Shown here in pieces: positions 1 through 9,699 of a DNA stretch of 64,000 bases. The notes under the pieces are model-generated. The model saw nothing but the letters and a program-made list of their open reading frames with translations. It was not told the origin of the DNA and ran no database searches. The translations under genes were made by a program, and so were the position numbers. Positions within the stretch are counted from its first letter, which is position 1. Every line of letters begins with the position of its first letter. Source of the DNA: Sphingobacterium bovisgrunnientis (GTDB lineage: Bacteria; Bacteroidota; Bacteroidia; Sphingobacteriales; Sphingobacteriaceae); contig NZ_WUQY01000014.1 in assembly GCF_009829085.1 (NCBI RefSeq), forward strand, positions 25,705 to 89,704. The letters run 5' to 3'.

Positions 1-1
1 T

Positions 2-115
2 AATTTGGTGCGTTTCGAAGCGCAGTTGAAAGCTGCAGCTCAAAATCAACAAGCAGAGCCCGTGTCTAAAGATTTTCCTTATCCATTGGATTTGCATCCT
101 AAAGGCGAAGCATAA
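2..115 (+). CDS. C-terminal end of an unidentified protein (partial)
   Basis: An open frame enters from the left edge and stops at 113-115, giving 37 residues that end in DLHPKGEA. It is Ala/Gln-rich, then Pro-rich at the end. A strong hairpin terminator starts 8 bases after the stop, which supports a real gene end. The visible tail is too short to assign to a family. It is transcribed towards the leftward operon that ends at 186, so it is convergent with it. Confidence 0.6.
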   Translation, partial: NLVRFEAQLKAAAQNQQAEPVSKDFPYPLDLHPKGEA

Positions 116-122
116 AAAATTT

Positions 123-152
123 AAGCCCTATCAAAAATTCCGATAGGGCTTT
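123..152. terminator. Hairpin terminator between convergent genes
   Basis: A perfect 10-bp stem (123-132 with 142-151, AAGCCCTATC/GATAGGGCTT) with a 9-nt loop lies between the rightward partial gene and the leftward operon ending at 186. It can serve both directions. T-runs are short on both sides. Confidence 0.75.
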
Positions 153-185
153 ATAATTAAATCAACATACTAAACTATTAAAGCT

Positions 186-1169
186 TTACCATTGGATGGC
201 TTGATCCTCATCTGGAATCTGTGTATTCAAAACACGTTGAAGACTTAATGTACCTTTTACAACATATTGAATGTTAATATTAGGTATCATCGTATAATCC
301 GTGAAATTGTAATCAATATTATTAATTGTAATAGTTTTTCTTAATAAATAAGGATAGTTTGGCTCAATCATTTGACTAACCGTATAACTCAAATCCTTAT
401 TAACTCTAAAGTTTAACAGTGGATTATCCGCATATAATTGTACACCGCCACTATCATTGAAGCGTGCATATATTTTATAATTTTGTCTGTCTTGTCTTTC
501 TTCATCAATAGCTCCCGCATAAAAGAAAATTGTATTTTCATCAACAACGTAACTCTTAATTTCACTCTTCACAATCGAAGTTTCATTTTCCGCTCCATCC
601 ATAAAAGTTCTCAATGCAGTACCTCCATATGTACCAGAGAAATTGTTAAATGGATTTATCCTTAACAATGCTTTTTTGTAATGCTTGCGCGGATGTGGGA
701 TATACGAAGAAGAACCTTCGACAATAGTGAGTGGTAGGACCCACTTTTCAACTAAATTTATATTTTTCAACGTAAAATCAATATTTAAAAGCCCAACATC
801 TTCACCTGATTTAATATCAAGTGTCTGATTGAAACTGAAATATTCATTTGGCAACATTCTGTAGTAGAAATCAGTTCTATTCTGAAATCTCTCATAATTA
901 AGAATGTCCAAACTATCACGATCAACATCAATTTTAACAGAAATATTCTGTGAGTTTGTGTTAGATCCACTTACTATTACGGGCAGTTTAAAACTTGTTT
1001 TTTCGTTATCACGATAGCGCACATAAATGTCTGACACACCACTTTGCGTGCTTAGAGGTGCTTTGAATGAAATGAAATTTTCGTATTGTTCATCCTTCCA
1101 TTCATCATTGCATGAAATATTAGCAAACAATAATGCCATTACTAAATATTTTATATAATTCTTTTTCAT
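186..1169 (-). CDS. DUF1735-type (BT_3987-like) PUL lipoprotein
   Basis: A 327-residue lipoprotein; the signal peptide ends in FANISC, so Cys20 is the likely lipidation site. The N-terminal half (about 25-170) has the DUF1735 pattern, including YYRMLPNEYF and WVLPLTIVEG. The C-terminal half (about 175-320) resembles DUF4361 (GTYGGTALRTF, then a beta-rich stretch). Such proteins sit in Sus-like operons and are thought to be surface glycan-binding or accessory proteins; no enzyme activity is expected. It is the last gene of the leftward operon, 11 bases after susD. The family call rests on pattern recognition only. Confidence 0.75.
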   Translation of the reverse strand: MKKNYIKYLVMALLFANISCNDEWKDEQYENFISFKAPLSTQSGVSDIYVRYRDNEKTSFKLPVIVSGSNTNSQNISVKIDVDRDSLDILNYERFQNRTDFYYRMLPNEYFSFNQTLDIKSGEDVGLLNIDFTLKNINLVEKWVLPLTIVEGSSSYIPHPRKHYKKALLRINPFNNFSGTYGGTALRTFMDGAENETSIVKSEIKSYVVDENTIFFYAGAIDEERQDRQNYKIYARFNDSGGVQLYADNPLLNFRVNKDLSYTVSQMIEPNYPYLLRKTITINNIDYNFTDYTMIPNINIQYVVKGTLSLQRVLNTQIPDEDQAIQW

Positions 1170-1180
1170 GAGATATACTT

Positions 1181-3232
1181 CTAATCGTTATACGTCCAGC
1201 CTGGATTTTGAGTAAGTTTTTTGTTTCTCTTCAACTCCGAATGCTTAATTGGCCAAAACCACATCTTATCCGCAAAAGTATTTTTTAAGACCCATGTAGC
1301 TACAGGCGTATGAAATAAATCTCTATTTCCTGCATTCATCAATATATTGCAACCATATACTGGTAATGATTCTTCTTCTGCTGCATCTAACCAACGACGC
1401 AAATCATAATAACGTTGACCTTCTGCTACTAATTCAATAAATCTTTCTCTTTTCAATTTTTTTCTTAATTCATCTTTGTTTGAATAAATTGCAGACGCGT
1501 AATCTGGTACTCCCGCCCGAATGCGTACTGGATGAATACCTTTCTGCATTTCAGAGATATCCCGAGATAAGGAATAAGTCGTACCTTTCCATGATGGAAT
1601 TGTATGCGACCCGTCTAATTCGTTCAATGCTTCGGCATACATCAATAGAATATCTGCATAACGGATAGCTGGTTCTGTTTTATTAATTATGCGATCTGCG
1701 TTTCCGCCCTCGTAAGTATCACTGTGATGCACATATTTTTTAATCCCAAAACCAGTCCGTAACCAATAAGCGTTTGAAGAGTTGAATCCATTTCCTCTGT
1801 TATCTTCACGATAATAAAACACTTGTTGGTTGCGATTACGCTCTTGTGACTCATTTAATAGCGTCCAGAAACTGCCATTAAATGCTACCGAAGCATAGAA
1901 TCGAGGTTCTCTATTTGCATATTGTAAGGAAACTCCCGCGAGTAAAGGACGATAACGTCGTGCTGAAACATCATCCGCACTGACGTAACCTGTTAAGCGG
2001 TTAGAGCCATTACCACGTCCGATTTCTTTATCCTTCCCAGGAATATCGGAACCGTCATTCATAGAATAGGCATCTACTAATTTTTGCGTAAGACCATGCG
2101 TATTCCAACCGGTAGCAGACCTCGGTAGGGAATGCGCTACCATTGCTCTTATATCTTCAGAACCTTGATTATTTCCTCTTGTAAATATTATTTCGGGATT
2201 ACCAGATGCGACGAGTGTACCATCGAATACCTGCGCATAGGATTTCGCAGGGTCTATATTTGCCCAGCCCAAAGGCCAATTTTTAGTTGCGAAATTGCCA
2301 TCATTTGGTGGAACTATAGTTGCATCATTGCCAGTCAATTGCACAGGTACAGTATACAAGTTATAAACACCAAGTTCCATTACGTCGCGCGCGGCCGCAG
2401 CAGCTTTAGCCCACTTTGCTTCTTGATAATCAGCTGACAATAATCTCTTTCCGGTGTGATCTATTAGTTTTGCTGCAAAAGCAGTGTTATTACCATTAGC
2501 CATCGGACTTGCTGCATATAATAATGCTTTGGCACGTGTTGCTAATGCCGCACCAACTGTAGGACGTGCAGAAGCATCTTGTCCTCGTCCAACACCTAAT
2601 TTTTCCATTTCTTTTGCTGCTTGTAGCATTTCAGTGCTGATGTATTCCGCACATTCTTCGTAAGTACTTCTAGGTGTTGCTAAATCATCATAACTGTCTG
2701 TATAATCTAGCCCATCATCCGGAAGTAAAGGAATAGGTCCATATTTGCGAAGCAGCAACCAATATAAATATGCTCGCGCAAATCTCGCTTGTCCCCGATA
2801 GTCTTCGATTTCATCTGCAGACATTTCTTTATTTACATGAATATTATGAATAAACGTGGTGGCATTTCTTATTCCGCGATACGATTGTGTCCAAGTTCCT
2901 TGCTTGTCATTTTCTGAATATTGTCCCATTTTGAACATATTGTACGATAGTTCATTTTTAGATGGATCATAATCTCTGTCCCTATCACCATAGTACATAT
3001 CATCCGAAAAATTGTGCGGCGTCAAACCTTTACTTGCAACATCTGCATTGATACCTTTGAATTCTTCGAATATGTGGGCTAGCCATTCTTCAGAATAATT
3101 TTTACTTTCAAAGACTTTTTCCATCGTCATTCTATCTTTGAATAGAGCGTCAGATTCTAAATAGCCTTTTCGACAAGAACTAATACCGACTAATACGACC
3201 AGTATTGGCAAATAATATATATATTTTCGCAT
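1181..3232 (-). CDS. SusD/RagB-family outer-membrane lipoprotein (PUL 1)
   Basis: 683 residues with a lipoprotein signal ending VGISSC (Cys20), placing it on the outer-membrane surface as the lid of the SusCD importer. Typical SusD features are present: an N-terminal TPR-like helical part (RGIRNATTFI, ARFARAYLYWLLLRKYGPIPLL), a variable middle part, and a C-terminal block with IRYADILLMYAEALNE, RERFIELVAEGQRYYDLRRW and KMWFWPI. The length is at the large end for the family. It lies 11 bases after susC, as usual for these pairs. Substrate cannot be read from the sequence. Confidence 0.93.
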   Translation of the reverse strand: MRKYIYYLPILVVLVGISSCRKGYLESDALFKDRMTMEKVFESKNYSEEWLAHIFEEFKGINADVASKGLTPHNFSDDMYYGDRDRDYDPSKNELSYNMFKMGQYSENDKQGTWTQSYRGIRNATTFIHNIHVNKEMSADEIEDYRGQARFARAYLYWLLLRKYGPIPLLPDDGLDYTDSYDDLATPRSTYEECAEYISTEMLQAAKEMEKLGVGRGQDASARPTVGAALATRAKALLYAASPMANGNNTAFAAKLIDHTGKRLLSADYQEAKWAKAAAAARDVMELGVYNLYTVPVQLTGNDATIVPPNDGNFATKNWPLGWANIDPAKSYAQVFDGTLVASGNPEIIFTRGNNQGSEDIRAMVAHSLPRSATGWNTHGLTQKLVDAYSMNDGSDIPGKDKEIGRGNGSNRLTGYVSADDVSARRYRPLLAGVSLQYANREPRFYASVAFNGSFWTLLNESQERNRNQQVFYYREDNRGNGFNSSNAYWLRTGFGIKKYVHHSDTYEGGNADRIINKTEPAIRYADILLMYAEALNELDGSHTIPSWKGTTYSLSRDISEMQKGIHPVRIRAGVPDYASAIYSNKDELRKKLKRERFIELVAEGQRYYDLRRWLDAAEEESLPVYGCNILMNAGNRDLFHTPVATWVLKNTFADKMWFWPIKHSELKRNKKLTQNPGWTYND

Positions 3233-3243
3233 TGCTTTTACTT

Positions 3244-6200
3244 TTACAGATTAATATTAATACCGAAAGTCACAGATTTAGGTAGGGGATAATCCTCACC
3301 TCGAGGCGTCGCTAATTCTGGATCCCAAAGTTTGAAATTAGACCAAGTCATCAAATTGTGGCCAGCTAAGAACAATCTAATATTATTGGTCTTGATTCTA
3401 TTTGTAACACTCTGAGGTAAAGAAAAGCCAATATCAATATTTTTAAGCCTCAAGTATTGACCATTTCGTAACCAAAATGTAGATTCTCTAAAATTGTTTG
3501 GGAATGCTCCAAAGCTCAATCTTGGGTAGGAAGCATTAGGATCCTCTGTGGATGGATCTCCAGAAATATCTGCCGAAATCCAACGATTATCCCCCATGAC
3601 ACCTTTCATCACTTGACCCCATTCTCCTTCGCTAAATGCATAAACTGTTTTGCCATACGTAGAAAACGTAGATTTTCCAGCTCCTTGGATATGCATATTA
3701 ATGTCTATTCCTTTCCATTGGAAGGAAGAACCTAATCCGTAGATTAGATTTGGTCTTCTGGTTGCGCCAATTGCTACGATATCACCATTGTCAATAATAC
3801 CATCTCCATTTACATCTTTATATTTTATATCTCCAGGTTGATATGCCCCAAAAGTCTGGGTAGGACTATTTCTGATATCGTCGTAATCCTTAAATAATCC
3901 CAATGCAATTAAACCTTTGGCTTGATCAACGCGAAAACCTTCTGAATTTTGGTAGGGATAGACATTGTTCTCTTCGTCTCTTTCTAATATTTTGTTTTTG
4001 CTGTAGGTAATATTTCCTCTAGCGGTAACATTTACTTCACCTATTTTTTGTTTATAACTAAATCTTCCTTCAAATCCTTTTGAACTCACCGCTCCAACGT
4101 TTGCCCTAGGTATACTTTCTAATCCTACAATCTCTGGAAGAAAGTTTCTAGGCATATAAATGCCAGTTCGTTCTTCATCAAATAGTTCTATGGAGCTTTC
4201 GAATTTATTGTTAAATAAGTTGATGTCAAATCCAAGGTTTTGCTTCAATGAGACTTCCCATGATACATAAGGTGAAGCCACTTGAGAATACCGCAATCCT
4301 CCAAAACTTCTGGTTGAACCAAAATCTGCCCATTGATAGCCTCCAGCTCCTCCGATATCGTATAAATATGGAAAACGTTCTCTATTCATTAATTGGTCAT
4401 TTCCTGTTCTACCATATGAAAATCTTACTTTAAGCAAATTCATCCATTCAGTGTTTTCTTTGAATATTTTTTCTTCCGAAATATTCCATGCAAAAGAAAC
4501 GGCAGGAAAGAAACCATATTGATTGCCTCTAGCAAAGTTTTCAGAACCCGTGTATCCAAAATTGAAATCTGTGAAATAGCGGTTTCGATAATTGTATGTC
4601 ACTCGACCAGCTAACGCTTCATTTTTGCGTGCTAAACCATTCTTAATATCATTACTATAATTCCTGTTTACGACCACCCCATTTTCTAACACACTTTCAT
4701 AATTTACTGTCTCTACAAGTGCATCGCGTGTAAATCTTGCAACAGCACCGATATTGTGTCCATCGAAACCACGATCATAGTTAAACATAAAGTCTAAAAA
4801 TTCTCTTCTATTGCCATATCCTGAGCCTAATTGTGTCATTTCCCTTGGATCAGATACTTTATAATAAATGATTTCTCCATTGTTGACATTACGTGCTCTA
4901 TCTGCACGCCATTGCTCGGGCCATTTGATTCTTCTTATATTATTATTGTTATGTGTATCGTATCCAAAAATTCCACGACCGCGTAGTCCTTGTGTGATAA
5001 AATCTAAATTTTGTTCAGCAGTTACATTAATCTGGATATTATTCGTCCAGTTTTCATTATAGCCCGTTTGTGTAGCCATTACCCATGGATTTGTTCTATT
5101 ACCTTCACCAACTGCTGGTATACGTCCATTGGAATACGTAATAGGCATACTAATAGGAGAGTATCCGAATAGCGACCCCCAAAAATCAATGTCACCAATA
5201 CCAGGACTATTGCGCAAGCCTAATGATCCTGCAACTCCGACTTTTAGAATTGTCGAGCTCGTGACATTCATATCCGTATTTAGTCGGTAGTTCCATCGTT
5301 TGTAATTGGCATTGGTATTGTAATCTTTTTTCAAACTTTCATCGATTTTATACATACCACCCTCGTCGACGTAGCTTCCTGACACAAAGTAGCGTGCTGT
5401 TGAGCCACCACCACTCATATTTAAATTTGCACGGTGTGTCATAGCACCATCATTCAAAAGCTTAGCTTGCCAATCAACATTGGGATAGAGGTCAGGATCA
5501 AGACCTAATCGTAATATTTCTAATTCTTCTGGCTGATAGACAGGTTCGAAATTTCGTGTGATTCTTGCCTCATTCAAAAGGTTAGCATAGGTAAACCCAT
5601 CCTCAAATTCTGGGGTAATTGTCCTCGTATTATAAATTGTTTCGTTTTTGAAATTGATGTTTATTTTACCTTCTTTCCCACGCTTTGTAGTAATTAAGAT
5701 AACACCATTTGCGCCTCTTGAACCGTATATAGCAGTTACAGCAGCATCTTTCAAAACAGAGAACGATTCAATATCTTCTATATTGATGTCATTGATATTA
5801 CGTTCGATATTGTCTACTAGTACTAATGCGGATGAACCACCTCCAAACGTAGAAATACCACGAATCCAGAATTCAGAAATATTTCTACCCGGTTGACCAG
5901 ACTGCATCATAGCCATGACACCAGCGACATTACCTGCTAAAGCATTAGAAAGACTGGATGTAGGATTTGATTTTAAATCATCTACGTTCACTGTAGTCAC
6001 CGCACCGGTGAGCGTAAGTTTCGTTTGATTGCCTGTACCCGTAACTACAACTTCCTCTAATACGCTGGACTCTTTTTCTACTAATGTTATATTCAGTGTT
6101 AAATCTTCTTTGATAACTACTTCTTGAGTCTGAAATCCTACAGATCTAAAAACTAATTTTTTATAACGTTCGGCTTTAATTTTATAGACACCTTTATTAT

Positions 6201-6366
6201 CTGTGATCGTACCAAGACCAGGAGCGTCTAATACATGGACACTTATACCGGGTAATGGATTTTTCTGTGCATCGAGTACAATACCCGTTACTTCAACTAT
6301 TTCCTGCGCTAGCGACAAATTGATGACGCTAAGAAGTAAAATACAGGTTAGTAAGAATTTATTCAT
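3244..6366 (-). CDS. SusC/RagA-family TonB-dependent transporter (PUL 1)
   Basis: 1040 residues. A signal peptide (1-20, ending SLAQ) precedes a carboxypeptidase-regulatory-like domain (about 23-105), a plug domain with the SusC signatures EEVVVTG, LVLVDNIE and IESFSVLKDAAVTAIYGSRGANG (about 105-230), and a beta-barrel to the C-terminus. It imports oligosaccharides across the outer membrane using TonB energy and works with the SusD protein encoded directly after it. It follows the IPT/NHL lipoprotein gene by 60 bases. A calcium-site-like stretch DVNGDGIIDNGD occurs in the barrel region, as in many SusC proteins. Confidence 0.95.
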   Translation of the reverse strand: MNKFLLTCILLLSVINLSLAQEIVEVTGIVLDAQKNPLPGISVHVLDAPGLGTITDNKGVYKIKAERYKKLVFRSVGFQTQEVVIKEDLTLNITLVEKESSVLEEVVVTGTGNQTKLTLTGAVTTVNVDDLKSNPTSSLSNALAGNVAGVMAMMQSGQPGRNISEFWIRGISTFGGGSSALVLVDNIERNINDINIEDIESFSVLKDAAVTAIYGSRGANGVILITTKRGKEGKININFKNETIYNTRTITPEFEDGFTYANLLNEARITRNFEPVYQPEELEILRLGLDPDLYPNVDWQAKLLNDGAMTHRANLNMSGGGSTARYFVSGSYVDEGGMYKIDESLKKDYNTNANYKRWNYRLNTDMNVTSSTILKVGVAGSLGLRNSPGIGDIDFWGSLFGYSPISMPITYSNGRIPAVGEGNRTNPWVMATQTGYNENWTNNIQINVTAEQNLDFITQGLRGRGIFGYDTHNNNNIRRIKWPEQWRADRARNVNNGEIIYYKVSDPREMTQLGSGYGNRREFLDFMFNYDRGFDGHNIGAVARFTRDALVETVNYESVLENGVVVNRNYSNDIKNGLARKNEALAGRVTYNYRNRYFTDFNFGYTGSENFARGNQYGFFPAVSFAWNISEEKIFKENTEWMNLLKVRFSYGRTGNDQLMNRERFPYLYDIGGAGGYQWADFGSTRSFGGLRYSQVASPYVSWEVSLKQNLGFDINLFNNKFESSIELFDEERTGIYMPRNFLPEIVGLESIPRANVGAVSSKGFEGRFSYKQKIGEVNVTARGNITYSKNKILERDEENNVYPYQNSEGFRVDQAKGLIALGLFKDYDDIRNSPTQTFGAYQPGDIKYKDVNGDGIIDNGDIVAIGATRRPNLIYGLGSSFQWKGIDINMHIQGAGKSTFSTYGKTVYAFSEGEWGQVMKGVMGDNRWISADISGDPSTEDPNASYPRLSFGAFPNNFRESTFWLRNGQYLRLKNIDIGFSLPQSVTNRIKTNNIRLFLAGHNLMTWSNFKLWDPELATPRGEDYPLPKSVTFGININL

Positions 6367-6426
6367 AATTCCATTCTATTACTAAGGTTGTGATTTTGTT
6401 GATTATTACAATACTATTTGGTTAGA

Positions 6427-7872
6427 CTAATTATCACCTTCCAAAGCAATCTTTCTGAAGCGTCTGTTCGCACGATCACCAATATAAAATGCTTTTTCAG
6501 TTTCATTGTATGCGATTCCGGTAGGTCTGTCAAAACGCGCCTCTAATCTCAAGTCTCCATCGACATAGCCCCAGGGGTTAGCATTCAGGCTTGAACTTCC
6601 TCGTCCAGCAAAAGTAGACACTATACCTTCTGGTGTTAGCTTACGAATAGCGTGATTCATCTGATCTGTAAAATAGAAATCGTATTCATCCGGCTTGCCC
6701 GCTGCAGCGTAGTCTTCATTTTTAACGAAAACACCTTGATATGGTTCATTAAGTCTTACAGTCGCACCAATACCGTCATTATAGCCTGCAGCTCTTAATT
6801 GTCCACAGACTAAATAAGGCTGATTAAATTGTTTCTTTTCCCAATTGTAATCTATACGTAGGATGTAATGTTGATTAATAACAACGATATAAGCATAGTT
6901 ACCTGTAGGATGTATAAATGTTTTAAATTCCCACTGGGGATCATGCACAAAAAATAATGTTTCATAGTCTTTTTGTCCCAATCCTTGAGAAAAATATTTA
7001 TTCATGTCAAATCTGAAAAATTGACCTTTTTCATAACTGTTAAAATACATTTCTCCATTAATGGGGTGTACAGTAGCACCGTTGCATTGACGATAACGCG
7101 TTAATATTTCAGTATCCAAGAAATTTCTAGCACGAGATAATAGTGTGGTAGCCCCATCATTTTCTCCTCCTCGGTCTTCTGAAATGATCATGTGATCCCC
7201 TTCAGCCGTGAAATCTACACTACGTGGTCTGTTGAAATTGGACCTTATTTTAGTAACTACGCTATCCTGAAAATTGAGTAGGTATAATCCATTATTATTA
7301 TCAAAAGTAACATACAAATGTTTTGGATTTTTAGGATCAAATTTCATGTGTGAGGGTTCCCAGAATCCACTCGCCATTTTATTTTGGTCTGGATCTTTGA
7401 ATTTTCCATCCCTCCACGGCTCGTCTCCACGTTCATTTCTATACCCTATAACGGTAGACACAATCATTTTTCGCTGATAAAGAAACTTTTCATTTGCCTT
7501 TCCGATTATTGGCAATTGTTCTTCACCAACACGAACTTCTATATCTCCTTCGTAGGCTTTTGTAGGCACTAAACAATAGATGGATTCTCCTTGAGCACTG
7601 ATAACAATAGCAGATTGACCGCCAATTATTACAGAAATGATAGATGGGTCATTCCCAAAGTTTTTTCCATAAATAACCAGACGTTGACCAGCTCCTCCAG
7701 TCTTAGGTTGAAAATCCGAAACAACTACGGGTTGTTTTGGATCAAAAGGCAAAGTGGAATCTATTGTTTTTTCATCCGATTTACACGACCATATTCCTAA
7801 AAATATTGTTGGAATCATCCATAACAAATACTGTAGGCGTAGGTTTGAGCTTAATGTAAGTTTATTTCTCAT
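6427..7872 (-). CDS. IPT/TIG and NHL-repeat surface lipoprotein (SGBP-like)
   Basis: 481 residues. The signal peptide ends GIWSC (Cys30). The start at 7872 is kept because the inner Met19 would lose the positively charged signal segment. An IPT/TIG domain covers about 50-130 (QPKTGGAGQRLVIYGKNFG), followed by NHL/beta-propeller repeats (GLYLLNFQD, HAIRKLTPEGIVSTFAGRG, RPTGIAYNETEKAFYIGDRANRRFRKI). Proteins of this build are common first genes of Sus-like operons and bind glycan on the cell surface. It heads the leftward operon and is preceded by the candidate regulator repeats at 8104-8138. Confidence 0.85.
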   Translation of the reverse strand: MRNKLTLSSNLRLQYLLWMIPTIFLGIWSCKSDEKTIDSTLPFDPKQPVVVSDFQPKTGGAGQRLVIYGKNFGNDPSIISVIIGGQSAIVISAQGESIYCLVPTKAYEGDIEVRVGEEQLPIIGKANEKFLYQRKMIVSTVIGYRNERGDEPWRDGKFKDPDQNKMASGFWEPSHMKFDPKNPKHLYVTFDNNNGLYLLNFQDSVVTKIRSNFNRPRSVDFTAEGDHMIISEDRGGENDGATTLLSRARNFLDTEILTRYRQCNGATVHPINGEMYFNSYEKGQFFRFDMNKYFSQGLGQKDYETLFFVHDPQWEFKTFIHPTGNYAYIVVINQHYILRIDYNWEKKQFNQPYLVCGQLRAAGYNDGIGATVRLNEPYQGVFVKNEDYAAAGKPDEYDFYFTDQMNHAIRKLTPEGIVSTFAGRGSSSLNANPWGYVDGDLRLEARFDRPTGIAYNETEKAFYIGDRANRRFRKIALEGDN

Positions 7873-8071
7873 AAGCGATTAGTTGGCTGTTAATATTATT
7901 TTAGGCAGATGTTATCTTTTGCTTATAGCAACATTTAATGCATATATGATCAAAATAATGTATATGCTTCTAGCATTAATTTCACCTTATTATAGTTTTA
8001 TTTAATATTGATGAATATTGCTAAAACGATTTTCTAAATATTGCGAATGATTTATTTTATAATTGATTACT

Positions 8072-8079
8072 CAAAGTTA
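8072..8079 (-). promoter_or_regulatory. Promoter -7 element of the leftward susCD operon
   Basis: Read on the minus strand this is TAACTTTG, a full match to the Bacteroidota -7 consensus TAnnTTTG. It lies 24 bp downstream of the proximal direct repeat, the same distance as in the rightward GH127 operon, and about 200 bases upstream of the first start codon. Confidence 0.65.
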
Positions 8080-8103
8080 GTTGATAAAAAAATCCATCGG
8101 ATG

Positions 8104-8138
8104 TCAATTTATCTCATTAAATATTCAATTTGTCTCAT
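8104..8138 (-). promoter_or_regulatory. Paired 14-bp direct repeats, candidate AraC/HTCS operator
   Basis: On the minus strand ATGAGACAAATTGA (8138-8125) is followed by ATGAGATAAATTGA (8117-8104). The two copies differ at one base and have a 21-bp period, two helical turns. AraC-type regulators often bind such direct repeats. A diverged pair with the same period and the same distance to its promoter lies at 13751-13785. Confidence 0.7.
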
Positions 8139-8246
8139 ATATTTTACAATAGCGGTTTTAATTTATAACTTTCAAAAAGCTTGGATAATAGCCACTTATT
8201 ATTTAAGTAAAGACCTCTGAAATTAAAAAACTAATTATAGACAAGA

Positions 8247-9683
8247 ATGAAAATTTTCCAATTCCGTTATTTATCGTACGCGTGTTCTTTTGTTGTTATA
8301 GTATGTAACACAATATATATGCATGTAAATGCATCTGCTATTTCGAGAAATATTCATAAAGTAGCGAGAGAGGATGTGCAAAGGAGCATGAATTTAATTG
8401 ATAATGCGATGAAATATTACTTTACCCCAGATTCTTCTACTATGTATAGATTCTATAATCCATATACAATGAATCGAACTGATGAAAAGGCTAGTGTTTG
8501 GATGTATACTACTGCTATAGAGTCTGTTAATACAGTTTTAAAATCGCTTAAGCACGTTAAACAACAGGATATCCAAGCTATAAAGAAGTATGAAAAGTTA
8601 TTAGAAAAATTGTACGACAATGCCGATTATTATTTAGGAACTTTTGAACTTACATCATTCACTCAAACCAATACATGGAGTGTATATGCTGTCGATAGAG
8701 TAAATAAAAAAGGTGAGGCAAGAGTAACAGGAATTTATAATGTCTATGACGATCAGATGTGGTTAGTTCGCGAGTTATTAGACTCTTATCATTTGACAAA
8801 AAATGATAAATACCTGGAGAAAGCTGAATACTTGACAGCCTATGTATTAGACGGATGGGATGCTACACTCGATGCAAATGGAAATGAACATGGCGGTATA
8901 CCTTGGGGACCAGGATATGTTACAAAGCATGCGTGTAGCAATGGACCTATGGTGAGTCCATTAGTGTGGCTTCATGAAATTTATAAAGGCAAAAAAGATA
9001 AAATCACGCATAATTATATAGATACAAAAGATCAAAAAACGCGCAAGTCAAAATTAGTAGCCAAGGAGAATTATTATCTGGATTTTGCGAAGAAAGTTTA
9101 TGATTGGCAAAAACGTAATCTATTAAATACAAGGGGAGTATATGACGACATGATGGGAGATTGTACGCCAGATTGTTCTATTGTGTATGAAGAAATAAAT
9201 GGTGTAAAATACAGAGCACATACTAAATTATTAAAACCTATAGGTAGATCCTATACTTATAATGCGGGTACAATGCTCTCTGGTGCAGCGGATTTATATC
9301 GTGTCACCAAACGTAAAGATTATATAGAAGATGCAAAAAAACTGGCTCTAGCTAGTTTTACTTCGTTCGCTAAACTAGATGAACAAGTACAAAATTATTA
9401 TACATTTCCATATGATGGCTTTAGTAATTGGTTTAATACAGTTCTTTTAAGAGGTTATATGGATTACGCACGCGTTGATAAATCAGCACATCAATATATT
9501 AAGTCATTTAAAAATAATCTGGAATATGCACATTCAAAATTCCTTTATAATGGATTGCTACCAACAGATTTATTAGGTGGATGGAACAAGGACAAATCGA
9601 AAAATGATATTGAAGGAATGTTTGTTTTTTCATTTGCTACACAGTGGGCATTATTTGATCACATGATTCAGCTAAAAAATTAA
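8247..9683 (+). CDS. GH76-family glycosidase, probable endo-alpha-1,6-mannanase
   Basis: 478 residues with an N-terminal hydrophobic signal (about 8-30). The adjacent aspartates of the GH76 catalytic motif are Asp168-Asp169 in NVYDDQMW, followed by the family's (alpha/alpha)6-barrel landmarks: GGIPWGPGY (216-224), ACSNGPMVSPL, and YTYNAGTMLSGAADLYRVT. GH76 enzymes cut alpha-1,6-linked mannan backbones, as in fungal or mycobacterial mannans. It stands alone on the plus strand between the susCD operon and the two-component genes. No Cys lipobox is seen, so it is more likely periplasmic or secreted. The family call is firm; the exact linkage is inferred. Confidence 0.85.
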   Translation: MKIFQFRYLSYACSFVVIVCNTIYMHVNASAISRNIHKVAREDVQRSMNLIDNAMKYYFTPDSSTMYRFYNPYTMNRTDEKASVWMYTTAIESVNTVLKSLKHVKQQDIQAIKKYEKLLEKLYDNADYYLGTFELTSFTQTNTWSVYAVDRVNKKGEARVTGIYNVYDDQMWLVRELLDSYHLTKNDKYLEKAEYLTAYVLDGWDATLDANGNEHGGIPWGPGYVTKHACSNGPMVSPLVWLHEIYKGKKDKITHNYIDTKDQKTRKSKLVAKENYYLDFAKKVYDWQKRNLLNTRGVYDDMMGDCTPDCSIVYEEINGVKYRAHTKLLKPIGRSYTYNAGTMLSGAADLYRVTKRKDYIEDAKKLALASFTSFAKLDEQVQNYYTFPYDGFSNWFNTVLLRGYMDYARVDKSAHQYIKSFKNNLEYAHSKFLYNGLLPTDLLGGWNKDKSKNDIEGMFVFSFATQWALFDHMIQLKN

Positions 9684-9699
9684 ATTCAATAGGGATATC

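Larger units (their letters stand above)
7873..8246. promoter_or_regulatory. Divergent intergenic region of PUL 1 (374 bp)
   Basis: No gene is visible in this AT-rich stretch. It separates the leftward susCD operon from the rightward GH76 gene. It holds a leftward TAnnTTTG element (8072-8079), the paired direct repeats (8104-8138), and a weaker rightward TAACTTTC (8166-8173, 7 of 8 match) that might be the GH76 promoter. Confidence 0.6.

Noticed and set aside
7873..8246. Possible small RNA or tRNA in the long intergenic region
   Set aside because: No cloverleaf, GTTCRA box or stable fold could be seen; the region is explained by promoter elements.
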